A DNA stretch of 7,884 nt from Gemmatimonadota bacterium (GCA_003220855.1 QHTP01000049.1:1-7884); one strand, 5' to 3'; shown: positions 1 to 5,963, numbered from the stretch's first letter. Program-made: numbers and translations. The notes: a model not told the origin generated them from the sequence alone.

Positions 1-346
1 GTTTACGGAGCGAAGCAGTCGCTGTTCTTGAACTACTTGCCGCAAGCAGTCGCGGCCGGTGCCGAGATCGAGACCGACCTCGAGGCGCTGTCGATCGTGC
101 CGCTGCCGGGCGTGCATCGGGGCAAGGCACGGCATCTGACGGATCTTCCGTACCGCTACCAGGTCCTCTGCCAGCGGCGCACCGGGGAGCGCGAGCAGCT
201 CCGCTTCGTCGCCCGCATCGTCGTGCTCGGCGGGGGGACGGTGGGCAGCGCGAGCCTGCTGCTCCGCTCGCGGGCCCGGCTGCCGTTCTTGAGCGAGCAC
301 GTCGGACGGAACATCGCCTACAACGGCAGCGTGAAGGTTCCCTCTC
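1..346 (+). pseudogene. GMC-family FAD oxidoreductase, middle part (5' end outside window, frameshifted at right)
   Basis: The frame is already open at base 1 and reads VYGAKQSLFLNYLPQA, so the gene starts to the left of the window. This stretch resembles the part of GMC (glucose-methanol-choline) oxidoreductases that feeds the FAD domain: residues at the NYLP position, then a strand and glycine turn IVVLGGGTVGSASLLLRS (about 208-270), then LGRN-like VGRNIAYNGSVK (301-336). GMC enzymes are flavoproteins that oxidise alcohols or sterols; the substrate cannot be told here. After NGSVK (codon AAG at 334-336) the frame loses all family resemblance and runs as Arg/Gly/Pro-rich shadow to 975. Homology resumes at once in the next frame. 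I therefore read this and the next entry as one gene broken by an indel at about 336-338. Family assignment is firm; whether the break is biological or a sequencing error is not. Confidence 0.85.
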
Positions 347-898
347 ATGCTCGTCTCGGCGGCGCGCATGCACCTCGAGGGCGATCGCCGGGATCCGGCC
401 TGGTGGGGCACGCCCCACGTGGAGCTCATGGGACGGATGCGCCGGCGCATGATCGTAATCGCGGCATTCGGGTTGACGCCGCCGGGCGCCGCGCTCGAGC
501 TGTCGGACGCGGGCGACGCGCGCGTGTCGCTGCCGCTCTCCTCGGGGCTCGAGCGTTACCACGGCGAAACCCAGCGGCTGCTCGAGTCGATCCTGGTCCG
601 CAACGGCTGTCGCTTGGTGCGAACGGATTTTCTCGACAAGAGTCTCGCGCCCGAAGAGGGCGTGCATTTCTCGACCGCCCACCAGGTGGGATCTTGCCGC
701 ATGGCGGATGCCCCGTCGGCCGGAGTCGTCAACGCGCATGGCGAGGTGTTCGGCTGCCCCGGCCTGTACGTGAGCGACGGGGCGTGCATCCCATCCTCCC
801 TCGCCGTGAACACGAGTCTCACGATTCTCGCGAACGCCGAACGCATCGCCGCGGGCATCCTCGACCGCTACCGGCTCCAGCAGGGCGCCGCGGCGTAG
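338..898 (+). pseudogene. GMC-family FAD oxidoreductase, C-terminal part (same gene, +1 frame)
   Basis: This is the continuation of the left-edge oxidoreductase in frame 2. It is preceded in-frame by TGA at 332-334, and the first ATG is at 347 (MLVSAARMHLEG). It holds the GMC C-terminal domain: HQVGSCRM (about 679-702) matches the family H-x-x-G-[ST]-C-R-M motif whose His is the usual catalytic base. GLYVSDGACIPSSLAVNTSL (about 760-819) matches the FAD-proximal C-terminal motif with the second active-site residue in the VNTS segment. NAERIAAGIL closes the domain, and the stop is TAG at 896-898. No ribosome binding site precedes ATG 347, so independent translation is unlikely. Dropping one G of the GG at 336-337 would join the two parts as NGSVKFPLMLVSAARM. 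The family often has more residues between these blocks, so a larger deletion is also possible. The active-site motifs themselves are undamaged. Confidence 0.88.
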
Positions 899-929
899 CA
901 GCCGGGCGGGAAGCGCCAGGGCCGGCCCC

Positions 930-950
930 CTTCCGCCGCTCTAGCGGAAG
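930..950 (+). terminator. possible hairpin downstream of the GMC gene
   Basis: CTTCCGC (930-936) and GCGGAAG (944-950) are perfect 7-base inverted arms around a 7-base loop, starting 32 bases after the oxidoreductase stop. There is no T-run behind it, so it is not a canonical intrinsic terminator. A competing smaller pairing (CCGCT/AGCGG) exists in the same place. The position after a stop codon is the main support. Confidence 0.3.
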
Positions 951-1044
951 TGTCTCGCGGCCGCCACACTTATGAAGCCGCAATGCGCCCTAATCATGGC
1001 GGAGTGCAAGCACCCCGCCGGCTCTCCGCGTGGCACTGCCCTTG

Positions 1045-1068
1045 CGCATACGCAATACCGCGTATGCG
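1045..1068. promoter_or_regulatory. 9-bp perfect inverted repeat over the start codon of the 159-aa protein
   Basis: CGCATACGC (1045-1053) and GCGTATGCG (1060-1068) are exact reverse complements separated by the 6 bases AATACC. The right arm contains the ATG at 1064-1066 chosen as the start of the next gene, and no Shine-Dalgarno sequence precedes that ATG. The repeat could be a dimeric repressor operator on DNA, or an mRNA hairpin that would hide the start codon. In this GC-rich context it is less GC-biased than its surroundings. The role is inferred from position only. Confidence 0.4.
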
Positions 1069-1543
1069 ACACGTTGCGATCGTGCTACTCGCGGTAGGTT
1101 CCCTCGCCGCCTTGCCACGCCGGGCTCCGGCGCAGCAAGCTGCAAGGGATCTTGCAGCATTCACGCTGGCCTCCGGTACGCCCCGGCGGCACCGGTCTGT
1201 GGCCGCCACGCTCTTGACGATGCCGTCGCAGCCGCAAACGCCCAGTGGCGTCGGTCCGCTGGCGGCACGCGTGTCGTGGAGCACGCTGGGGGTCGCCGAG
1301 CTACCCGCGCGCCGCTCGTGGACGACTACACACACCGCGCTCGCGAGCGCGTTCGCCGTCGCCCTGCTGGTCGACGCGGCGCAGACCCGCGATCTGGCCC
1401 GCCGGGGATGGCCCGGGTTCCGGGAAGCGAACCCGCTGCTCGGCCCGCACCCGAGCGTTGGTCAGGTCAACACCTACACGGCGCTGGCGGCCGCCGGCAT
1501 GCTGACCGCCGCCGCCGCTGCTCCCCCCCGGATCCGCCCCTAG
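1064..1543 (+). CDS. small exported/membrane protein of unknown function, probably truncated at the C-terminus
   Basis: The product is 159 residues. The start at ATG 1064 is chosen because it yields a clean signal peptide: MRH, a hydrophobic core VAIVLLAVGSLAAL, and an A-P-A cleavage site before QQ (residues 21-25). An open frame extends upstream to about 950, but that part is Arg/Pro-rich without signal character. The mature part has a low-complexity Ser/Pro/Ala stretch (26-85), a probable membrane helix THTALASAFAVALLVDAAQ (about 89-107), a motif with EANPLLGPHPSVGQVNTYT (about 121-139), then a second hydrophobic run ALAAAGMLTAAAAA. I recognise the helix plus NPLLG-HPS-NTY pattern as a recurring small membrane-protein type, but know no function. 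The stop TAG at 1541-1543 follows PPRIRP; the frame stays hydrophobic beyond it (LLGAELAVEAVTVS to about 1585), suggesting the original protein was longer. An inverted repeat covers the start codon. It lies directly before the damaged glycosylase. Confidence 0.55.
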   Translation: MRHVAIVLLAVGSLAALPRRAPAQQAARDLAAFTLASGTPRRHRSVAATLLTMPSQPQTPSGVGPLAARVSWSTLGVAELPARRSWTTTHTALASAFAVALLVDAAQTRDLARRGWPGFREANPLLGPHPSVGQVNTYTALAAAGMLTAAAAAPPRIRP

Positions 1544-1587
1544 CTGCTCGGCGCCGAGCTGGCGGTCGAGGCGGTGACCGTCTCGCC

Positions 1588-2205
1588 CGAGACAAGAAGC
1601 GCGAATTTCTCGATTGGACATACTGGGGAAAGCCGGTCCCCGGGTTCGGCGACCCGAGGGCGCGCCTGCTCGTCGTGGGGCTGGCACCGGCGGCGCACGG
1701 CGCCAACCGCACGGGCCGCATGTTCACGGGCGACTCGAGCGGCGACTGGCTGTACGCGGCGCTACACCGGTACGGGTTCGCCAGCCGGGCGCAATCGGTT
1801 TCCCGCGACGACGGGCTGACGCTCGAGGATTGCTACATCACCGCGGCCGCGCGCTGCGCGCCGCCCGACAACAAGCCGAGCCGCGGCGAGCTGGAGCGCT
1901 GCCGCCCGTACCTCGCCGCCGACATCCGGCTGCTCTCTCATGTGCGGGTGGTGCTCACCCTCGGCCGGATCGCGCACGACAACTGGCTCAAGGCCGCCGG
2001 GTGGTGGGCGACGCTCGAGCCGCGCGACCGCCCGATCTTCGCGCACGGCGCCGTGACCACACTCCCCAACGGCGTCGCCCTCGTGGCGTCGTACCATCCG
2101 AGCCGGCAAAACACCAATACCGGTAAACTGACACGGGCGATGTGGCACGGGGTGTTCGACCGGGTACGGCGGCTGCTCGCTACTGGACGTCGAACTCCGC
2201 GGTGA
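1588..2205 (+). pseudogene. uracil-DNA glycosylase family 5 (UdgB-like), N-terminally truncated
   Basis: Family 5 glycosylases remove uracil and some deaminated purines from DNA. About 205 residues match in frame 1: DWTYWGKPVPGFGDP, motif A GLAPAAHGANRTGRMFTGD (about 1678-1734), DCYITAAARCAPPDNKP, and motif B SYHPSRQNT with His at 2095-2097. The motif-A form GLAPA, without the polar catalytic residue of family 1, is the family 5 signature. Two Cys that normally ligate the [4Fe-4S] cluster are present (1855-1857 and 1900-1902, C-x14-C). The other pair, usually in an N-terminal C-x2-C-P-R-L segment, is absent: homology starts at RDKKREF and what precedes is shadow of the membrane-protein gene. 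No ATG, GTG or TTG occurs in this frame between 1501 and 1620. The frame is open upstream to GTG 1030 (ATG at 1408), so a 391- or 265-residue hybrid is formally possible. The next internal start (GTG 1675) would cut into motif A. Stop TGA at 2203-2205; convergent with the next gene across 16 bp. Confidence 0.85.
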
Positions 2206-2221
2206 TGTCGTGGTCGCCTCA

Positions 2222-2653
2222 TCAGGCGCCCGCGTGCTCGCTCTGCGCGATCCGCAGCGCCTCCGTGAACACGGCGCGCACCTTTTTCTCGTCCCAGTAC
2301 GCGTGGCCCGTGGCGAGCGCGCTCACCCACAAGTCCAGGTCGGAGCCAGCGCTTGTGTCGGGGGGTGCGGGTCGCTTGAACGACAGCCGCCCGATCGTCA
2401 GGCGCCACCAAAAGGGGGTCGCGGGGGGTGGCTGCGGCTCGCGGACGGGGGCGGGACCGGGGGCGGGGTGCTGCAAGAACGCGCGAACGACGGGCGCCAG
2501 CTCGTGTGCAGCCACATCGAAGGTGTGGTCGCCACTCAAATAGGGGGCGAGGACCGTCCGGGACTGGTGGACGAGTGCCCGCACCTGGTGGAAGAACGCG
2601 CCTTCGTCTGGCATGGCGTGCGAACGCTCCTTCCTCAGATGAGCCCGGATCAT
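2222..2653 (-). CDS. hypothetical protein, second gene of the GNAT pair
   Basis: The product is 143 residues from ATG 2653, or 130 from ATG 2614. I do not recognise it. The first ATG overlaps the GNAT stop as ATGA (2650-2653), which favours translational coupling. The second ATG has a strong purine-rich site (AGGAAGGAG) but about 12 bases away, longer than ideal, so the start is open. The protein is soluble-looking: an N-terminal helical part (FFHQVRALVHQSRTVLAPYL), a proline-rich linker near residues 62-78 (PAPGPAP...PPPATP), then a Trp-containing half with TPFWWRLTIGRLSFKR and a C-terminal helix with DEKKVRAVFTEALRIAQSE. No signal peptide, membrane helix or catalytic motif is seen. It ends 16 bp from the convergent glycosylase stop. 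Support for being a gene: the four-base overlap, strand continuity with a clear gene, and a balanced amino-acid composition unlike the shadows. Confidence 0.6.
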   Translation of the reverse strand: MIRAHLRKERSHAMPDEGAFFHQVRALVHQSRTVLAPYLSGDHTFDVAAHELAPVVRAFLQHPAPGPAPVREPQPPPATPFWWRLTIGRLSFKRPAPPDTSAGSDLDLWVSALATGHAYWDEKKVRAVFTEALRIAQSEHAGA

Positions 2654-3441
2654 GGCGTCGATCCCGGCACGCGATTGGGCGGCGCGGCCGCGCCCCGGCC
2701 GGGGTCACCGTTGCGCCCTGCGGGGGCAATGCCGAAGCCCAGAGCCGCGCAGCTGGGCGTCCGGAAGGTCACATACCGTCCCAACATCTTTATGATGAAG
2801 ACCCGGCCGAAATCGACGTATCCCATGCGATAAGCCGACTTGAGCGAATTGAGGTTGTCGGCCTCGATGTAGCAGACCAGTCCCTTGAAGCCCCGGGCCT
2901 GGCAGGCGGCGAGGGCGCGCGTCATCCCGATCGCATAGAGCCGACGGCCGCGGTACGCCTCGAGCGTGAGGCCCTTGTACATGTAGACGTAGGCGGGGTC
3001 GAACTGCACCAGCAGTCCATCGCTCATCAGCGTCGGCGAATGCGCGTACCAGCCGTACGCTGCCGGTTGGTCTCTGTCGACGATGGCGTAGCACTCGTCG
3101 CCCTTGGCCAGGGCGTCGTCCAGGAACTCCGCGGTCAGATCGTACTTCGCGTCCGCGGTCATGCGCCGCAATGTCTCGCGGTCGAGAAAGTCGGCGCTCA
3201 TTCCGGCCGGGAGCTCCAGGAAGCTCGGAGCGACCACGGTGATGCACAGCGCCCGCAGCACCTTGAAGTCGATCACGCGCTGGATGGCGCGCAGCACGAA
3301 CGCCCGCAGTGCGCTCCAGAAGCCGAACGCTGCCACCTGGGATCGAAATTCGGAGCTGATACGCTGAACCCGCACTCGGGGACCTTGAAAAGTGGTGCCT
3401 AGACCCACCGCAGGTAGCGCGCCACGCAGCGAGTCCGCCAC
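2650..3441 (-). CDS. GNAT-family N-acetyltransferase
   Basis: GNAT enzymes move an acetyl group from acetyl-CoA to an amine; the acceptor is unknown here. From GTG 3441 the product is 263 residues. The GNAT core lies in the C-terminal half: strand pair YAIVDRDQPAAYGWYAHS (118-135), strand 4 with AYVYMYKGLTLEAYRG (150-165), the acetyl-CoA loop and helix YRGRRLYAIGMTRAL (163-177), strand 5 GLVCYIEADN (187-196), and the NSLKSAYRMGY motif B (198-208). The pyrophosphate loop reads R-G-R-R-L-Y where R/Q-x-x-G-x-G/A is usual, so one glycine is Arg. The N-terminal 70 residues are helical and unassigned; the last 30 are low-complexity Gly/Pro/Ala. GTG 3375 (241 residues), preceded by AAGG eight bases upstream, is an alternative and perhaps better start, because the extra residues look non-conserved. 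The gene overlaps the next one by four bases (ATGA). There are no membrane segments. Confidence 0.85.
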   Translation of the reverse strand: MADSLRGALPAVGLGTTFQGPRVRVQRISSEFRSQVAAFGFWSALRAFVLRAIQRVIDFKVLRALCITVVAPSFLELPAGMSADFLDRETLRRMTADAKYDLTAEFLDDALAKGDECYAIVDRDQPAAYGWYAHSPTLMSDGLLVQFDPAYVYMYKGLTLEAYRGRRLYAIGMTRALAACQARGFKGLVCYIEADNLNSLKSAYRMGYVDFGRVFIIKMLGRYVTFRTPSCAALGFGIAPAGRNGDPGRGAAAPPNRVPGSTP

Positions 3442-3483
3442 AACGCGCCGGCGCGGTCGGGAGCGCAGCGAGCTGGAGCGGCC

Positions 3484-3624
3484 CTACAACAGGTCCCAAT
3501 CGCGCGTGTGGCGGAGACGCCACACGATGTCACGGCTGGCGCGGGAACCACGCCGCGTCCCCCGCGTCGCCGCTCTCCGGAACAGGACCCGGTAGAGCGA
3601 ACGAATCGGGTGATTGACTCGCAT
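3484..3624 (-). CDS. possible 46-residue basic protein with strong ribosome binding site
   Basis: An ATG at 3624 is preceded by GGAGG with a 5-base spacer (CGGAGGTCACGATG), the best-spaced Shine-Dalgarno in the window. The reading frame encodes 46 residues beginning MRVNHPIRSLYRVLFRRA and ending RLRHTRDWDLL, stop TAG at 3484-3486. The product is highly basic (about a third Arg/Lys/His) with no membrane helix. Arg-rich translation is also what GC-rich shadows look like, so composition is weak evidence. The site sits within the tail of the frameshifted membrane-protein frame and 43 bp upstream of the GNAT start at 3441, on the same strand. It may be a genuine small gene or the displaced end of a damaged one. 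Confidence 0.35.
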   Translation of the reverse strand: MRVNHPIRSLYRVLFRRAATRGTRRGSRASRDIVWRLRHTRDWDLL

Positions 3625-3825
3625 CGTGACCTCCGGTCGCGCGCACGGTGACGCGCTGCAGGCGCCGCCACCCGAGGCCCGCGAACACGATCGCGCCGCT
3701 CGCGAGCAGCCACGCCGATGGAAGCGCGCGTAATAGAGCAGCGTCGCCTCGAACGCCGTCGGCAGAAACGGCGAGAGCGGCCCGTGCACCAACACGGCGA
3801 GCGCCAGGAACGCCAGCAGTTTCAC
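3530..3825 (-). pseudogene. small membrane-protein gene, frameshifted
   Basis: From GTG 3825 the frame reads a strongly hydrophobic segment, VKLLAFLALAVLVHGPLSPF then LPTAFEATLLYYARFH. Directly after, the frame turns Arg/Cys/Ser-rich, while a neighbouring frame takes over with SAWLLASGAIVFAGLGWRRL, another plausible membrane helix. Adding one C near 3715-3718 (CATCGG to CATCCGG) would give ARFHPAWLLASGAIVFAG without a break. The HGPLSPFLP...E-x-TLLYY-x-R-x-P-W pattern reminds me of small DedA/VTT-like membrane proteins, but this is a memory-based impression. The second frame ends at TGA 3530 after a hydrophilic tail that is probably shadow. GTG 3825 overlaps the stop of the upstream fragment (GTGA at 3825-3822), as in coupled operon genes. 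There is no Shine-Dalgarno. Confidence 0.5.
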
Positions 3826-3990
3826 GGGAGGTAGCCCGCGTAGCGCCACGCCACCACGGCGAACACGGCACTCTCGAGGATCCACGCCCAGGGCTGCGCC
3901 GCCGGCTGAACGGCAGCAGCAGCGGGAGGCCGGTGTCGGTGGGGAGGTCGGCTCCTGGTTCGCAGAGTCGGAGTAATGCGCCCGCCCTTT
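3822..3990 (-). pseudogene. fragment(s) of a membrane-protein gene between the regulator and the GTG 3825 gene
   Basis: One frame ends with a membrane-helix-like ESAVFAVVAWRYAGYLP and stop TGA at 3824-3822, but has no start codon upstream except GTGs inside the helix. Another frame just upstream, which is the frame of the regulator continued after its stop, reads GADLPTDTGLPLLLPF (about 3945-3901). One extra base after the TTC codon near 3911 would join them as LPLLLPF-x-PAAQPWAW and then the helix. I read this as the remains of a short gene with a one-base loss; its start is not identifiable. No family is recognised. Together with the next gene it fills the 376 bp between the regulator stop and the 46-residue ORF. 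Confidence 0.35.
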
Positions 3991-4000
3991 CAAGCGCACT

Positions 4001-5914
4001 TCAAGCCACGGACTGATCCCGGTAGCGGCGGGCCTGGCCGGGCGTGAGCATCTCCTGCAACACGATGTCGCGCTCGATCGGGGCGGTGAAAAGGTAGCCC
4101 TGCGCGTCGGCGGTGAGCCAGCGGTCCCACTCGAGCACGTCGAGGGCCTGGGCGATGCGGCCGGGCTCGAGGCCGGTGGCGCGCGCCAGCCGCGCCACGT
4201 CACCGCGGCCCCCCAGCGCCGCCGCCGCGCCGAGGACCTGCTGTGCGGGGAGCGGGAGCCCGCGGAACCGCAGGCACACCGCGCCGACCACAGCGGGTGG
4301 CAGGCTCCCCGGCAGCGAATCGATGAGGGTGCGTGCGGCGGAGGGCCAGGCGGGCGCGTCGGGGGCGAGCCGATAGCCCGCGGCCACGGCCTCGAGCAGG
4401 GCGAGGGCGAGCAGGGGAATGCCGGCGGTGTCGCGCTCCACGCGTCGCCCCAGGCGATCCCGTTCGTCCGCGCCGTACGCCGGCACGGCCCACGCGACGA
4501 GCTCTGCCAGCGCCGCCTGGTCCAGGCGCCCCAGTCGGATCACCGCACCCTCGAGATCTCGTCCCAGCCGGCCTTGCAGCACGTCGAAGCGTTCTCCGTC
4601 CGGCACGCCCCGCGCCACGCTCAGCAGCAAGAGCACGCGGTGTGACGCCGTGTCGCGCGCCAGGGCGGGGAGGAGCGCGAGCGACGCGGCGTCGAGCCAC
4701 TGTGCGTCGTCGACCACGAGCAGCAACGGCCGCTCCGCCGCCGCCGCGATCACGGCGGCGACGAATGCGTCGCCGATTTCCATCGCGGGCATGGCAGGGT
4801 CCGCGAGACCGCCTCGGAACCGTGCGCCCAAGTCGGGATTGAGCCTCCCCAGGCTCGCGAGCGCGGGCGAAGGCGCGCTCGCGAGCCCGGGCGCGTCTCC
4901 CAGTCCCGCCGCGACGAGACCCGCCACCGCGCTCCAGTCGCGGTCTCGATCCGTCGGCACGGCGCGGGCGGCGGCCACGGTCGCATCGTCCAGCCGGGCG
5001 CGGGCGGCGAGCTCCTCGATCAGTCGCGTCTTTCCTTCCCCCGGCTCTCCCTGGACGAGCACGACCTGCCCCCGAGCGGCCTTGGCGCGCTCCCACGCCG
5101 CGGCGCCGGCGGTGAGCTCGGCCGAGCGACCGAACAGGGGCGGGCGCGGCCGGGCCGCCGGTGGTGCCGCGAGGATGCGGCGTCCCATGCGCGCCTCGCG
5201 GATGCGCTCCACCAGACGCGCCATCTCCGGACTGGGAGCCGCGTCCAGGGCGTCACCGAGCGCGCGCGCGAGGCCCTCGGCGACGCGCAGGGCCGCCGCC
5301 CGGTCGCCCGCGAGGGCGAGGGCGCGCATCGCCGTGCGCGCCGCCGGCTCGGACGTCGGATCGAGGGCCACCGCGCCGAGCGCGGCGCGCGCCGCCGCCG
5401 CCGTGTCGCCGCGCGCGAGCCGCGCCTCGGCGGACTTGACGAGCGCCTCGAGCCCCTGCGCGCGCCACAGCGTGCGCTCCGCCCCGAGCCAGGTTTCGAA
5501 CTGATTCGCATCCGGGAGCGCGAGTCCCTCGAGGAATTCCCCTTCCACCAGGGCCGCGGCGGCGTCCCATTCCCCCTGCTCGGCGAGCGCGGCGAAGCGG
5601 TCGCAATCGAGCGTGACGCCGTCGGTCGCGAGCCGCACCTGGTCGACGTCGGCCTGGACCGCGGCGTCGCCCAGCACCCGCCGCAGCACACGCAGGGCCT
5701 CGCTTAGCGAGTGGCGGGCGAGCGCCTCGTTCCGGTCGCTCCACAGCAGGCCGAGGAGATGCTCACGCGTGCGACTCTTGCGGGGGCTGCGCGCGAGGTA
5801 CACGAGCAGCGCCAGGTGCTTGCGCCACAGCAGCTCGGGGGGCGCCGCGGCGCCCTCCACCGTCACGCGCGCGGGGCCGAGCACGCGGACGGAGACGTGC
5901 GGGGAGTCGGCCAT
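4001..5914 (-). CDS. BTAD-domain (SARP/AfsR-like) transcriptional regulator with AAA ATPase domain
   Basis: The product is 637 residues from ATG 5914. A TTG at 5950 is in frame, but its TTG falls in a likely -35 element and the extra 12 residues look non-coding. Residues 7-100 form a winged-helix DNA-binding domain of the OmpR/SARP type (VSVRVLGPARVTVEG, ELLWRKHLALLVYLA, SRTREHLLGLLW, RHSLSEALRVLRRVLG). Residues 103-245 form the helical bacterial transcriptional activator domain. Residues 258-520 form an AAA/STAND-type ATPase: LFGRSAEL (260-267), Walker A GEPGEGKT (289-296), Walker B LLLVVDDAQWLD (397-408). The C-terminus (540-637) ends with YLFTAPIERDIVLQEMLTPG, which corresponds to the segment before the TPR repeats in long MalT/LuxR-like relatives; here there are no TPRs. 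It probably activates transcription in the cytoplasm after a nucleotide- or ligand-dependent switch. It is divergent from a Ser/Thr kinase, which may control it. No Shine-Dalgarno. Confidence 0.92.
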   Translation of the reverse strand: MADSPHVSVRVLGPARVTVEGAAAPPELLWRKHLALLVYLARSPRKSRTREHLLGLLWSDRNEALARHSLSEALRVLRRVLGDAAVQADVDQVRLATDGVTLDCDRFAALAEQGEWDAAAALVEGEFLEGLALPDANQFETWLGAERTLWRAQGLEALVKSAEARLARGDTAAAARAALGAVALDPTSEPAARTAMRALALAGDRAAALRVAEGLARALGDALDAAPSPEMARLVERIREARMGRRILAAPPAARPRPPLFGRSAELTAGAAAWERAKAARGQVVLVQGEPGEGKTRLIEELAARARLDDATVAAARAVPTDRDRDWSAVAGLVAAGLGDAPGLASAPSPALASLGRLNPDLGARFRGGLADPAMPAMEIGDAFVAAVIAAAAERPLLLVVDDAQWLDAASLALLPALARDTASHRVLLLLSVARGVPDGERFDVLQGRLGRDLEGAVIRLGRLDQAALAELVAWAVPAYGADERDRLGRRVERDTAGIPLLALALLEAVAAGYRLAPDAPAWPSAARTLIDSLPGSLPPAVVGAVCLRFRGLPLPAQQVLGAAAALGGRGDVARLARATGLEPGRIAQALDVLEWDRWLTADAQGYLFTAPIERDIVLQEMLTPGQARRYRDQSVA

Positions 5915-5921
5915 CGCGTCG

Positions 5922-5950
5922 ATTATCGGCCACGGTGCGGTCGACAGCAA
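5922..5950 (-). promoter_or_regulatory. candidate sigma70-type promoter of the BTAD regulator (leaderless)
   Basis: On the minus strand TTGCTG (5950-5945) and GATAAT (5927-5922) are separated by 17 bases, a match of 3/6 and 5/6 to the -35 and -10 consensus. Only seven bases separate GATAAT from ATG 5914, so transcription would begin at or within a base or two of the start codon. Absence of any Shine-Dalgarno before ATG 5914 fits a leaderless mRNA. Confidence 0.5.
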
Positions 5951-5957
5951 GCGCCGC

Positions 5958-5963
5958 TACATT
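5958..5963 (+). promoter_or_regulatory. weak candidate -10 element of the kinase gene
   Basis: TACATT (4/6 to TATAAT, with the TAnnnT positions kept) ends 10 bases before ATG 5974. No recognisable -35 lies 16-18 bases upstream; TCGACA at 5941-5946 is only 11 bases away. The stretch before the ATG (CTCCTCC) is pyrimidine-rich, so there is no Shine-Dalgarno and a very short leader is likely. Confidence 0.22.

Noticed and set aside
346..975. Frame-1 continuation of the left-edge oxidoreductase to a stop at 975
   Set aside because: After NGSVK the translation is Arg/Gly/Pro-rich shadow, while the true C-terminal domain is in frame 2.
1339..1350. Palindrome CGCTCGCGAGCG
   Set aside because: Lies inside coding sequence and similar GC palindromes (for example near 4876) are expected at this base composition.
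1030..1587. N-terminal half of a 391-codon frame fused to the glycosylase
   Set aside because: This part is the frame-shifted shadow of the signal-peptide protein. I do not count it as a real domain fusion, although it may be translated by default.
2215..2228. CGCCT-CATC-AGGCG hairpin between the convergent glycosylase and hypothetical genes as a shared terminator
   Set aside because: Only five base pairs and no T-run on either side; too weak to call.
2428..3402. 324-codon plus-strand open frame opposite the GNAT gene
   Set aside because: No recognisable domain. The minus-strand reading has the full GNAT fold pattern and a coupled downstream gene.
4419..5504. 361-codon plus-strand open frame inside the regulator
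   Set aside because: Ser/Arg/Ala-rich repeats with no motif; antisense shadow of a gene with clear Walker A and B motifs.
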